A stretch of 10,682 bases of DNA from JBDKJS01 sp039806065 (GTDB lineage Bacteria; Bacteroidota; Bacteroidia; AKYH767-A; 2013-40CM-41-45). The DNA is taken from assembly GCA_039806065.1 (NCBI GenBank), contig JBDKJS010000066.1, positions 1 to 10,682 of the forward strand, in the 5' to 3' direction. The position numbers and the translations under genes were made by a program. Under the pieces are notes generated by a model that was not told the origin of the DNA, searched no databases, and worked only from the letters and a program-made list of their open reading frames with translations. How positions within the stretch are numbered: position 1 is the first letter of the stretch; each line of letters opens with the position of its first letter. Shown here piece after piece: positions 1-8,000 of the stretch.

Positions 1-338
1 TTTTGAAAAACAGAAAGTTGTAGGGCTTTCTTTACATCACCTATTTTAATGTAATAGTCGGCAATCGCTTTTTGAAGATGGTAGAAATCGTTTGAATCTC
101 TAATACCAATTGACTTTATAAGATTGATAATGCTTAGCAAGGTATCACTGGAAATAGATTGTTGTTCATCCACAAGAAGAAACAGAGAATGAAGAGAATC
201 TGTCCGGTTGACCGAATGACTGAGGTTGCCATACAGGTTACTAATTTTGTTGGTCTGTGAAAAAAGCGGAATTGCCCCTACGAAATAAAAAATCATTAGC
301 GCACATTTGAAGCGAGTCATACTAAAGGCCTTTCTCAT
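1..338 (-). CDS. Exported TPR-like protein, N-terminal fragment (cut by left edge)
   Basis: The reverse strand is open from an ATG at 338 to the left edge, giving 112 residues with no stop. A second in-frame ATG at 320 (Met7) is an equally possible start. Residues 1-28 look like a signal peptide: basic start (RK, then R and K), a hydrophobic stretch (ALMIFYFVGAIPLF) and a likely cleavage around FSQ. The rest is polar and helical; residues 89-112 (LQKAIADYYIKIGDVKKALQ) resemble a tetratricopeptide helix pair. In Bacteroidota this pattern (signal peptide, then degenerate TPRs) is common at the N-terminus of sensor histidine kinases and LuxR-type regulators with periplasmic TPRs. That identity is only a guess, because any membrane or kinase domain would lie outside the window. 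The gene is divergent from the M23 peptidase gene, with 239 bp between the two starts. The reading frame and signal peptide are well supported; the function is not. Confidence 0.7.
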   Translation of the reverse strand, partial: MRKAFSMTRFKCALMIFYFVGAIPLFSQTNKISNLYGNLSHSVNRTDSLHSLFLLVDEQQSISSDTLLSIINLIKSIGIRDSNDFYHLQKAIADYYIKIGDVKKALQLSVFQ

Positions 339-498
339 AAAGCCAAGATAAGTCAACCTTTAAAACTAAAAAAGTAAATATCACAGAAAATGTGCGTGCT
401 ACTACAAATTGAGTATTGGCACAGAATTTTTTTTAAAAGAAATTGGCTCCCTAATAAAAGCAGTAAAAAAATTAGTAATATGGCTGTCCATCAAAACA

Positions 499-527
499 TT
501 GACACAAAATCCAGCCTGTTATCATGG
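499..527 (+). promoter_or_regulatory. Possible Bacteroidota-type promoter for the M23 peptidase gene
   Basis: A TTG (499-501) is followed after 18 nt by TATCATGG (520-527). The Bacteroidota sigma-ABfr consensus is TTG, 17-19 nt, TAnnTTTG. Spacing fits and the downstream box matches 6 of 8 positions. It would start transcription near 533, giving a short leader before the ATG at 578. The box overlaps the left arm of the inverted repeat at 524-550. Such weak matches arise by chance in AT-rich DNA, so this is only a candidate. Confidence 0.22.
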
Positions 528-550
528 GCATTATTTAAATTAATGCCCAT
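524..550. repeat. Perfect 10-bp inverted repeat in the divergent intergenic region
   Basis: ATGGGCATTA (524-533) and TAATGCCCAT (541-550) are exact reverse complements around a 7-nt spacer, TTTAAAT. The repeat ends 27 nt before the M23 start codon. It could be an operator for a dimeric regulator, because it overlaps the candidate -7 box. It could also be a stem-loop in the leader RNA, or a terminator-like hairpin, though the AT-rich stretch after it is not a clean T-tract. Elsewhere in the 339-577 intergenic region I see only AT-rich DNA with no RNA gene. No matching half-site was noticed elsewhere in the window by eye. The repeat itself is certain; its role is not. Confidence 0.55.
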
Positions 551-577
551 ATTTATTTATTTAAAATTCAAAATAAG

Positions 578-2029
578 ATGATTAAAAATTTTGCAACCTA
601 TCTTGCCCTGTGCTCGGCTTCGTTCACATCAGTGGCACAAGTCACACCATTGGCTACATTGAAACTTCCTATGCAACAAATTGTAGGCACCATGCCAGCA
701 CCTCCGCAGCAAGAAGTGCTTCTTACTCCGGTAAAAATTGCCAACCACAGTTGCATCACCATTGAGGAATCTGAAGCGATATTCAGCGAAAGTAAAAAAG
801 TGTTGTCAACATTGAAACACCGGGCGCACCACTCTACGGAAGGTGGGACTAGCCATGTGCTTCACCAGTGGCCTATTCAAGCAGCAAGTAACTTCACAGA
901 TTATGGCTATTATACGGTGCAAAATTTAGTGGACCACAACATAATGAATCCAAATCAAGTGCTGGATTACAATTGCGGTAGCAGAACTTACGATTATTCA
1001 GGAGGCAATCATCAAGGCACTGACATTATTTATTGGCCCTATGCATGGAAAAAAATGGATGAAAATGTAATGGAAATCATCGCTTCGGCTCCCGGGGTGA
1101 TCACCATGAAAAGGAACAATTTTTTTGATCGTAATTGTGCCAACAATGGTAATTCACAGTGGAATGGAATAATTTTAGAACATGCTGATGGATCGCAATC
1201 ATGGTATCTCCATTTTAAAACTGGAAGTGCCACTACCAAATCAGTAGGTGATACGGTACAAGCGGGTGAATATTTAGGATTAGCTGGTAGCAGTGGTTCA
1301 AGTGATTGGCCCCACCTTCACTTTCAGGTGATGAATGCACTAGGAATGGTAATAGATCCATTCGATGGAACATGCAATAGCACCAATGCTGGTGATACAT
1401 GGTGGCAGACACAAATAAATTATGATGTGCCCAGTATAAACAGAATATGTACAAAAAAAACACCTGATGAATTCTACCAATGCCCCACTGCAGAAATTAC
1501 CTATGAGGCCGACACTTTCTATATAGGCGATACTTTATGGCTTTGGGCTTACATGCGCGACAATGTAATCAACGGAACGGTTTATGTAAATATATTTAAC
1601 CCCCAAGGATTCAATATGCTTAACTTTCAATATACCAATACTTTTGGAAGCTATCCGACCTCTTACAATCGGTGGTTTTATCCGGTTACCAATTGGTTTA
1701 CTCCTGGCTGGTGGACTTATCAAATTCAATATGGTGGCAACAGCTATTCAACTACTTTTTATATGACTCAACTGATAGCTGGAACCAACGATATTAACTT
1801 TGGTAAATTAAATTTACATCCAAACCCTAGCAGCAATCAGATAACACTTACTGAATTGTTACCTGGAACCAACTTAGAAATTGTTGATGCTCTGGGAAGA
1901 GTAGTATTGGTTAGCAAATCAGCCGATACAAAAGTCAGTATAGACATAAGTAACTTGCCAAACGGAGTTTACAACCTAATAGGCCAATACAATGAAAAAA
2001 GATACTCTTCAAGATTTATAAAAAATTAA
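578..2029 (+). CDS. Secreted M23 family metallopeptidase with T9SS type A sorting domain
   Basis: This 483-residue protein starts with a Sec signal peptide (about residues 1-20, cleavage near SVAQ). The M23 (lysostaphin/LytM-type) zinc peptidase domain spans roughly 135-265. The metal ligands are H145 and D149 in HQGTD and H258 in HLH; the catalytic histidines are H222 (YLHF) and H256. The Gly-rich loop and the GDTVQAGEYLG segment typical of the fold are present, so the enzyme is probably active. Family members cut peptide bonds in peptidoglycan cross-links or Gly-rich proteins; the substrate here is unknown. Residues 305-405 look like a beta-sandwich, rich in Trp and Tyr. Residues 421-483 match a type A T9SS sorting domain (LHPNPSSNQITL ... 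GVYNLIGQ ... SRFIKN), so the product should cross the outer membrane by T9SS and be released or anchored. There are six cysteines in the mature chain (59, 133, 187, 266, 291, 302), consistent with disulfides. The start at 578 is chosen because it gives the signal peptide directly, preceded by an A-rich leader as is usual in this phylum. The gene stands alone and converges on the OmpA gene. Confidence 0.93.
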   Translation: MIKNFATYLALCSASFTSVAQVTPLATLKLPMQQIVGTMPAPPQQEVLLTPVKIANHSCITIEESEAIFSESKKVLSTLKHRAHHSTEGGTSHVLHQWPIQAASNFTDYGYYTVQNLVDHNIMNPNQVLDYNCGSRTYDYSGGNHQGTDIIYWPYAWKKMDENVMEIIASAPGVITMKRNNFFDRNCANNGNSQWNGIILEHADGSQSWYLHFKTGSATTKSVGDTVQAGEYLGLAGSSGSSDWPHLHFQVMNALGMVIDPFDGTCNSTNAGDTWWQTQINYDVPSINRICTKKTPDEFYQCPTAEITYEADTFYIGDTLWLWAYMRDNVINGTVYVNIFNPQGFNMLNFQYTNTFGSYPTSYNRWFYPVTNWFTPGWWTYQIQYGGNSYSTTFYMTQLIAGTNDINFGKLNLHPNPSSNQITLTELLPGTNLEIVDALGRVVLVSKSADTKVSIDISNLPNGVYNLIGQYNEKRYSSRFIKN

Positions 2030-2051
2030 ACAGTAATTTTAAAAATAAAAA

Positions 2052-2081
2052 GGGGCTTCTAAATTAGAAGCCCCTTTTTTT
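2052..2081. terminator. Bidirectional intrinsic terminator between converging genes
   Basis: GGGGCTTCT (2052-2060) and AGAAGCCCC (2066-2074) form a perfect 9-bp GC-rich stem with a 5-nt AAATT loop. Seven T's (2075-2081) follow on the plus strand. A-rich sequence (AAAAATAAAAA, 2041-2051) precedes it, supplying a U-tract on the minus-strand transcript. It lies 22 nt after the M23 stop and 21 nt before the OmpA stop codon, so it can end both transcripts. Confidence 0.92.
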
Positions 2082-2095
2082 GTTTTGGATAGAAA

Positions 2096-4027
2096 CTAAA
2101 GTGTAGACTTCCCATCATCGGTTACCTTAAATTCTGTTCTACGATTTAACTGATGTTCTTCTTCGGTACAGTTCACACCGTTGGCACATTTATTCACCAA
2201 CATACTTTCACCGTACCCTTTAGCAACCATTCGATCACGGGCTATACCATGTGCCACAAGGTATTCAACCGCGCTTTCAGCTCTTTTTTGCGAGAGCACA
2301 GCATTGTAATTATCATCGGCTCTACTATCGGTATGTGAACTTAATTCTATTTTAATAGTTGGATTATCTTTTAATGTTTTAACCAACTTGTCAAGGCTAG
2401 CGGCTGCATCACCTCTAATATTCCATTTATCTAAGTCGTAATAAATATTTTCAAGCACAATTGGTTTGTTAATAATCATTTGCTCCAATTCAATTTTTAG
2501 GGTCACAAACATGTCTTCGCTAGCAGTTTTACCTTTGGTACTTACTGGCTCTACATTGGTAAAATAGTTGTCTTTTTGTCCGCTTACATCGTAATCAGTG
2601 TTTCTAGATAGTTGAAAACTAAATTTTCCATCAGGGCCGGTAGTTACTGTTTCTTCAGCTCCTGTATCTTTATTTTTTAATTTAACAGTTACGCCAGCAA
2701 GTGGGGCTTGCGATTGTTTATCCACACAGATACCTTTTAAAGTGAAATAGATATTATTACTATCAAAACTGTAAATATTATCTTCTAGTGAATTAGCTCT
2801 GTTGCTTGTAAGATAGCCTGAAAACCCATCGGCATTCATGGCTAAGCCAAAATCATCGTAAGGCGAATTCAATGGAGCCTGTACATTTATGGCCATTGCA
2901 GGCACTGCATTAGTGATGGTAGATTTAAAAATATCCAATCCTCCTAAGTTAGTATGACCCTTTGAAGAAAAATAGAGCGTGCTATCATTATATACAAATG
3001 GAAACATTTCATCCAATGTGGTATTAACACCTGAACCTGCATTAATGGGTTGTTTCCATGATCCATTCTCTTTTTTGGTGATCCAAATATCGCTACCACC
3101 AAATCCACCAGGCATGTCACTTACAAAATACATGGTATTACCATCCTTTGACAGTGTGGGGTGACCACAAGAATATTCATCGCTATTAAATTCAAAAGGT
3201 TTAATATCTTTCCAAGCACCTTCTTTCCAAGAGGCTTGAAAAATTTTAAGATTTACAACATCATCATTGCTTTTCTCTACTTTTTTAAGATAATTATTTC
3301 TTGTAAAATAAATTGAGTTACCATCAGCAGTAAAAGTTGCAGGCCCTTCATGAAAAGAACCATTTACTTCCCCAGCAAGTTTTTCGGGAGTGGCAAAGCT
3401 TCCATTTTTTTCAAGCTTGGCAAAAAATAAATCAAGGAAAGGTTTACCGGTCCATTGATAAGTATTTTTCAAACCAGTTTTTTCTGATCGGTCGCTGACA
3501 AAAACAATACCATCTTTATACTGCACAGGTGAAAAATTACTTTCTCCGGTATTCAAGTTTAGTTTTGAAATGGTGTAGGCATCAGCATATTTATTCAATT
3601 CTCCTGTTTTATCGCAACTTAGTAATAATTGTTTAGCAGCAGCATCATTTGGTTTTTCGGATAGATACCTTTCTAACCATGTTCGTGCATCAGCATATTT
3701 AGCCTTTTGCATAAGCACTTGGGCATAATGCAACTTATTTTCGGCATTGAACTGTGAAAGTGTACTCGCCTTGGTAAAAGCTTCAAAAGCTTTGTCCATA
3801 TTATTGGTTTTATAATATGATTCGGCTAATTTTATTTGTGCATCTGGAAAGCTTTTTTTTCCAAGCGCCTTTTCGTATTTATTGATGGCTTGATTGTAGG
3901 CTAATAAGTCGTAAAACCTATTCCCTTGACGCACTTGATAGCTGGCACAGCTATAGAGCATTACTACAGTGGATACAAATAGCGCTAGCTTAATATTATT
4001 ATATTTCATTTTAATTATTTTAAACAT
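2096..4027 (-). CDS. PorE-like OmpA family outer-membrane lipoprotein (TPR, beta-propeller, CRD, OmpA)
   Basis: This 643-residue protein is probably a peptidoglycan-binding outer-membrane lipoprotein that serves T9SS. A lipoprotein signal ends at the lipobox LYSC with Cys27. Next come TPR-like helices (about 35-135, e.g. AYNQAINKYEKAL and AESYYKTNNMDKAFEAF). A PD40/WD40-like propeller follows (about 160-420), with blade motifs at SPVQYKDGIVFVSD, GPATFTADGNSIYF, GHPTLSKDGNTMYF, MFPFVYNDSTLYFSS and GLAMNADGFSGYLTS. A carboxypeptidase-regulatory-like domain lies at about 427-475 (GICVDKQSQAPLAGVTVKL). The C-terminus is an OmpA domain (about 525-636) with SSHTDSR and LSQKRAES; D567 and R582 are 15 apart, as in the diaminopimelate-binding Asp/Arg pair of OmpA proteins. 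This order is that of P. gingivalis PorE. Bacteroidota genomes often carry several paralogues, so no gene symbol is assigned. The gene starts 1 nt after the PorP/SprF stop, which indicates co-transcription and probable coupling. An in-frame ATG at 4009 (Met7, MKYNNIKLALF) gives a more typical lipoprotein signal and may be the real start. Confidence 0.92.
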   Translation of the reverse strand: MFKIIKMKYNNIKLALFVSTVVMLYSCASYQVRQGNRFYDLLAYNQAINKYEKALGKKSFPDAQIKLAESYYKTNNMDKAFEAFTKASTLSQFNAENKLHYAQVLMQKAKYADARTWLERYLSEKPNDAAAKQLLLSCDKTGELNKYADAYTISKLNLNTGESNFSPVQYKDGIVFVSDRSEKTGLKNTYQWTGKPFLDLFFAKLEKNGSFATPEKLAGEVNGSFHEGPATFTADGNSIYFTRNNYLKKVEKSNDDVVNLKIFQASWKEGAWKDIKPFEFNSDEYSCGHPTLSKDGNTMYFVSDMPGGFGGSDIWITKKENGSWKQPINAGSGVNTTLDEMFPFVYNDSTLYFSSKGHTNLGGLDIFKSTITNAVPAMAINVQAPLNSPYDDFGLAMNADGFSGYLTSNRANSLEDNIYSFDSNNIYFTLKGICVDKQSQAPLAGVTVKLKNKDTGAEETVTTGPDGKFSFQLSRNTDYDVSGQKDNYFTNVEPVSTKGKTASEDMFVTLKIELEQMIINKPIVLENIYYDLDKWNIRGDAAASLDKLVKTLKDNPTIKIELSSHTDSRADDNYNAVLSQKRAESAVEYLVAHGIARDRMVAKGYGESMLVNKCANGVNCTEEEHQLNRRTEFKVTDDGKSTL

Positions 4028-4028
4028 T

Positions 4029-4973
4029 TTAGAAATAACGAGGTGTTTTTATTTTGGTAATATCAAATCCAAAATCGTATCCGAGCATTATTTCATGCGA
4101 ACCGGAAGAATAACTCCTCACATCAGAGGTAGTAAAATCATAAGAATAGCCTAAACGCCAATTTTTATTTAATTGAAACTCTATTATTCCAACAAATGCA
4201 TCACCTGTCCTATACGATCCACCCACCCATAATTTTTCAGCGAACAAAAAGTTTAGGTTAAAGTCAAATTCTGCAGGTGCATTTTTAGTGTATTTACATA
4301 ATACAGATGGCTTCATTACCACATCAGGGCTGATGGGAAATGCATATCCTACAGTAGCAAATAAGTGGCTAACTTGATTGGGAACCCTATTGGCCACATC
4401 CACTGAGAGGGCTCGTGTGCTATCATATGAAATAACTGAAGGAATACTTACACCTGCATAAAATCTATCGCTATACAACATCATGCCAGCTCCCAAATTA
4501 GGCAGTAGGTTAGTTTCTCTACCATTCTGATAAATTGGATCATTGGCATCCCAATACTTTAAGTCACTAAACTTTGAAACGAAGTAAGCTGCGCCAAACT
4601 TTAGGCCCATCCCCAATTTTAATTTACTACTCACAGGCAATTGATAACTTACGTTAAGATGTGCATCACTTCTATCAGTAATACCAATTTTATCATGAGC
4701 TAAGGTAACTCCCCAGCCCAATCTGCTAAGGCCTACTGGACCATGAATTGATGCTACTTGAGTTTCAGGAGCGCCATCAAACCCTACCCACTGCTTGCGG
4801 TATAGTAAGGTAGCCATCATATAGTCTTTACTCCCAGCATATGCAGGATTCACCAGCATATGGTTAAACATATACTGACTGAGCAATATATCCTGTTGTG
4901 CTGAGGCATTCCAAGTGAAGCACGCCAGCATGGCAATGAAAATTATTCTCTTCATATTTAGGGCTTTTATCAT
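4029..4973 (-). CDS. PorP/SprF family type IX secretion system membrane protein
   Basis: This 314-residue protein is a predicted outer-membrane beta-barrel. It has a signal peptide (cleavage near ASAQ, residues 23-26), followed at once by the family signature QDILLSQYMFNHMLVNPAYAGS-type region (residues 27-48, with the NPAYAGS core). Alternating barrel strands continue to a conserved end, SHEIMLGYDF, with a terminal aromatic (PRYF). Length is usual for the family. PorP is a core T9SS component in P. gingivalis. SprF-like paralogues encoded beside large adhesins are needed for export or surface attachment of that adhesin, as with SprF and SprB in F. johnsoniae. Here it lies directly downstream of an SprB-repeat adhesin (69 nt gap, no terminator seen), so its likely client is that adhesin. 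Whether it is the genome's core PorP or a dedicated paralogue cannot be told from the window; context favours a dedicated one. Met7 (ATG at 4955, MKRIIFIAMLACF) gives a more compact signal peptide and is a plausible alternative start. Confidence 0.95.
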   Translation of the reverse strand: MIKALNMKRIIFIAMLACFTWNASAQQDILLSQYMFNHMLVNPAYAGSKDYMMATLLYRKQWVGFDGAPETQVASIHGPVGLSRLGWGVTLAHDKIGITDRSDAHLNVSYQLPVSSKLKLGMGLKFGAAYFVSKFSDLKYWDANDPIYQNGRETNLLPNLGAGMMLYSDRFYAGVSIPSVISYDSTRALSVDVANRVPNQVSHLFATVGYAFPISPDVVMKPSVLCKYTKNAPAEFDFNLNFLFAEKLWVGGSYRTGDAFVGIIEFQLNKNWRLGYSYDFTTSDVRSYSSGSHEIMLGYDFGFDITKIKTPRYF

Positions 4974-5042
4974 TGTCTAAATTCGTTAATGGTTGTATTT
5001 TGTTTCAAAAAATTAAATATTGTTTTCAACATCTGATTGGTA

Positions 5043-8000
5043 TTATCTCCTTAGGTCAACATAGCCGTTTTTTCTGATGGTGCTATTCTTAATTTTGAGG
5101 ATCACAAAGTAAGTAGCATCAGGTAGCGGGGCATTATCAGTATTGGTGCCCAGCCAAGAAGCATTTGTATAATTTTCTACTTCGTAAACCAGATTGCCCC
5201 ATCGGTTAAATACTTGGAAAGTATTTTCTGGATAACGTTCTAACCCTTGGATATAAAATCCATCGTTTTCGCCATCGCCATTTGGTGTGAATCCTGTGGG
5301 CAATTCCAAATCAATGGGCACACAATCTCTTAATTCACGTAGGGTTACAATAGTGGTATCAGATGCGAAGCAAGTACCATCAGTAATGGTCCAAACCAAC
5401 ATTGTTTGACCTACATTGTAATTGCTAAAGGTGGCATTAGGATTAGTGGCATTAGAGAAAACTCCGGTACCTGTGGCAATACTCCACGAACCTGATTCAC
5501 CTGAATTAAGTTGGGCTGAAAGATTTACAGTTTGTTCACATAATAAACTATCAAGACCTGCATCAGTGATGAGTGCATTGGGTTCTGAAATAGTTGCACT
5601 AGCAGTTGCAGTACAACCATTGGCATCAGTAATGTTTACTGAATAAGAATTGGGCGAGAGGTTATTAATGTCAGCAGTAGTTGCTCCATTATTCCAAAGA
5701 TAAGTAATGGGTTGAGTGGCTCCAGCCACAGAAAGCAAGATACTACCATCATTGTATCCAAAGCAGGTAACATTACCAGCGCTTACTGTAGCAGCAACAC
5801 TACTTCCTGTATTAATTATAGCAGTTGCAGTGGTACTACAGTTATTTGCATCAGTAACCGTTACGATGTATGTGTTGGCTGCCAATCCTGTGGCAGTAGC
5901 ACTTGATTGAATAGGGGTGGTATTCCATGAATAACTATATCCAGCGGTTCCACCAGTAGTGGTAACAGTAGCAGTACCTGTATTACCGCCCTGGCACGCA
6001 CCAGTAGTAGCGGCAATATTGGCCGAAAGCGCTGTGGGTTCTACAATGGTATCAATAAAGCTTAAAGAACAATTATTTTGATCCGTTATGATGGCTGAAT
6101 AAATGCCCGCTGTTAGATTGGTAGCCGAAGTTCCGGACTGAGCAGGTGTGGTATTCCAAATGATAGTAGGTGTTCCTGTACCTCCACTGATGTTAATTGA
6201 TAAAGCACCATTGTTACCACCATTACAAAGTATGTCAGTGGTGGTGGCACTTTGCACAGTAAGTAAAGCTGGCTCATTAATTTGGAATGAACTGTTGGCG
6301 GTGCATCCCAAAGAATCGGTAACAGTACAAACATAAGTTCCAGCAGCCAAATTAACTGCCGTAGCTGATGATTGGGCGGGACTGGTATTCCAACTATAAG
6401 TATATGGAGTGGTACCCCCGGTAACACTTACAGTAGCTGATCCATCAGTAGCACCATTACAAGCCGCATTGATTAATGTGCCATTTACTGCTTGTAAAAC
6501 ATTCGGCTGGCTGATGGTTACATTAACATCAAAAGTACATCCATCATTATCAGTGATGGTACATGTATAATTTCCTGCTGATAATCCTGTAGCAGTATCA
6601 GTATTTTGAACTGGAGTTGTATTCCAGCTAAAGCTGTATGGCATGCTTCCACCAGTTACACTTACTATTGCAGTACCATTGGCAAGGCCATTACATGAAC
6701 TGTTTGATTGGGCAGCAATGGAGCCAGAGAGTCCAGCCGTATTATTCACCAATACTGAATCTATATGAGTACATCCAAGGGCATCTGTTATGGTAGCTAT
6801 GTAATTAGCTGCAGCTAAATTTATAGCTGTATCATTGGTTTGAATAGGGCTTGTATTCCATGCATAGGAATAAGGCGCATCACCGCCAGCAACGGTAACC
6901 CATGCTGTGCCATTGCTCACTCCACAGCTTGTAGGCGTAAATCCGTTAGTAGAAGTTATGGCAGTAGGTTCTATTAAATTAAACGAACCTTGATTTATAC
7001 AACCGTTTAAATCTACAAGACTTACATCATAAGTACCCGCAACCAAACCAGTAAGATCCTGTGTAGTGTCGCCACCAATCCATGTATAGTTAAATGGAGC
7101 CACACCACCAAGTATGGTAAGGTCTATGCTCCCATCCGCAAGTCCATTACAAGATATGTTGTAGTTACCAGGGTACAAACTCAGAACAGCATTTATTACA
7201 ATGCTATCAGGCTGTGTTACTTGTAGGGTGTCTATTCTTTGGCAGTTATTGGTATCGGTAATGATTACCCAATGAGCTCCTGCACCTAAATTACAAATAT
7301 CTTCGAGGTATGATTCATCACTCCATTCATACTGATAAGGAGCAACACCGCCAGATGCGGTAATATCAATACAAGCGGTGGTATCGCCATGGCATGCCAC
7401 ATTAAAACCATTGAAGTTAGTTATGGTACTGGTTAGGCTTATTGGGGTAGGCTCAATTAGCACAGCAGTTCCATTGGCAACACAGCCATTAGTATCGATG
7501 GCAGAGAAAGAGTAAGTACCAGCTGCTATACCGTAAACAGTATCATTGGCTGGGCTTCCATTCCAAGTAAAGGTATATCCTGCTACACCGCCACTGGCAC
7601 TGAGTATTGCTTGACCATCAGTGTACCCGTTACAACTGATATTAAATCCAAAGAAATCAGAAAGTATACTAGCCGTATTCAATGCAGGTGGTTCACTGAG
7701 CGCAAGGCTGGCAATTTTTGTACAGCCATTTTGATCAGTAACTGTTACAGAATAAGATCCTGCTGCAATATTTGAAATATCTTCAGTAGTGGCTGCATTG
7801 TTCCATAGATAAGTAAGCACACCTACTCCTCCAGATGCGGTTAAATCGATTGACCCATTACTACCACCATTACAGGCAATAGCAAATCCATTAAAATCTG
7901 TAGCCGTTAGGACTGCATCCATAGAATCGGGCTGGATCATGGCCACAGGAATGGAATCGCGACAACCGTTAATATCAGTAACGATTACGAAATAATTTCC

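Noticed and set aside
390..581. 63-codon open frame on the plus strand overlapping the M23 start by 4 nt (ATGA)
   Set aside because: The overlap could suggest translational coupling, but the predicted peptide has no recognisable domain or signal peptide, reads through AT-rich intergenic DNA and the inverted repeat, and looks like a chance frame.
2096..4027. Identification as a simple OmpA porin or a Tol-Pal Pal protein
   Set aside because: The lipobox, TPR segment, beta-propeller and carboxypeptidase-regulatory-like domain before the OmpA domain fit PorE-like T9SS lipoproteins and not a barrel porin or the short Pal protein.
4974..5042. Possible separate promoter or terminator between the adhesin and PorP/SprF genes
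   Set aside because: The 69-nt gap is AT-rich. It has no GC-rich hairpin with a T-tract, and only poor matches to the TAnnTTTG box. Read-through from the adhesin gene is the simpler view.
6113..6427. 104-codon minus-strand frame inside the adhesin gene
   Set aside because: It lies out of frame within repeats R15-R17. Its Pro/Leu-rich translation is what a shifted reading of the repeat consensus gives, so it is a shadow.
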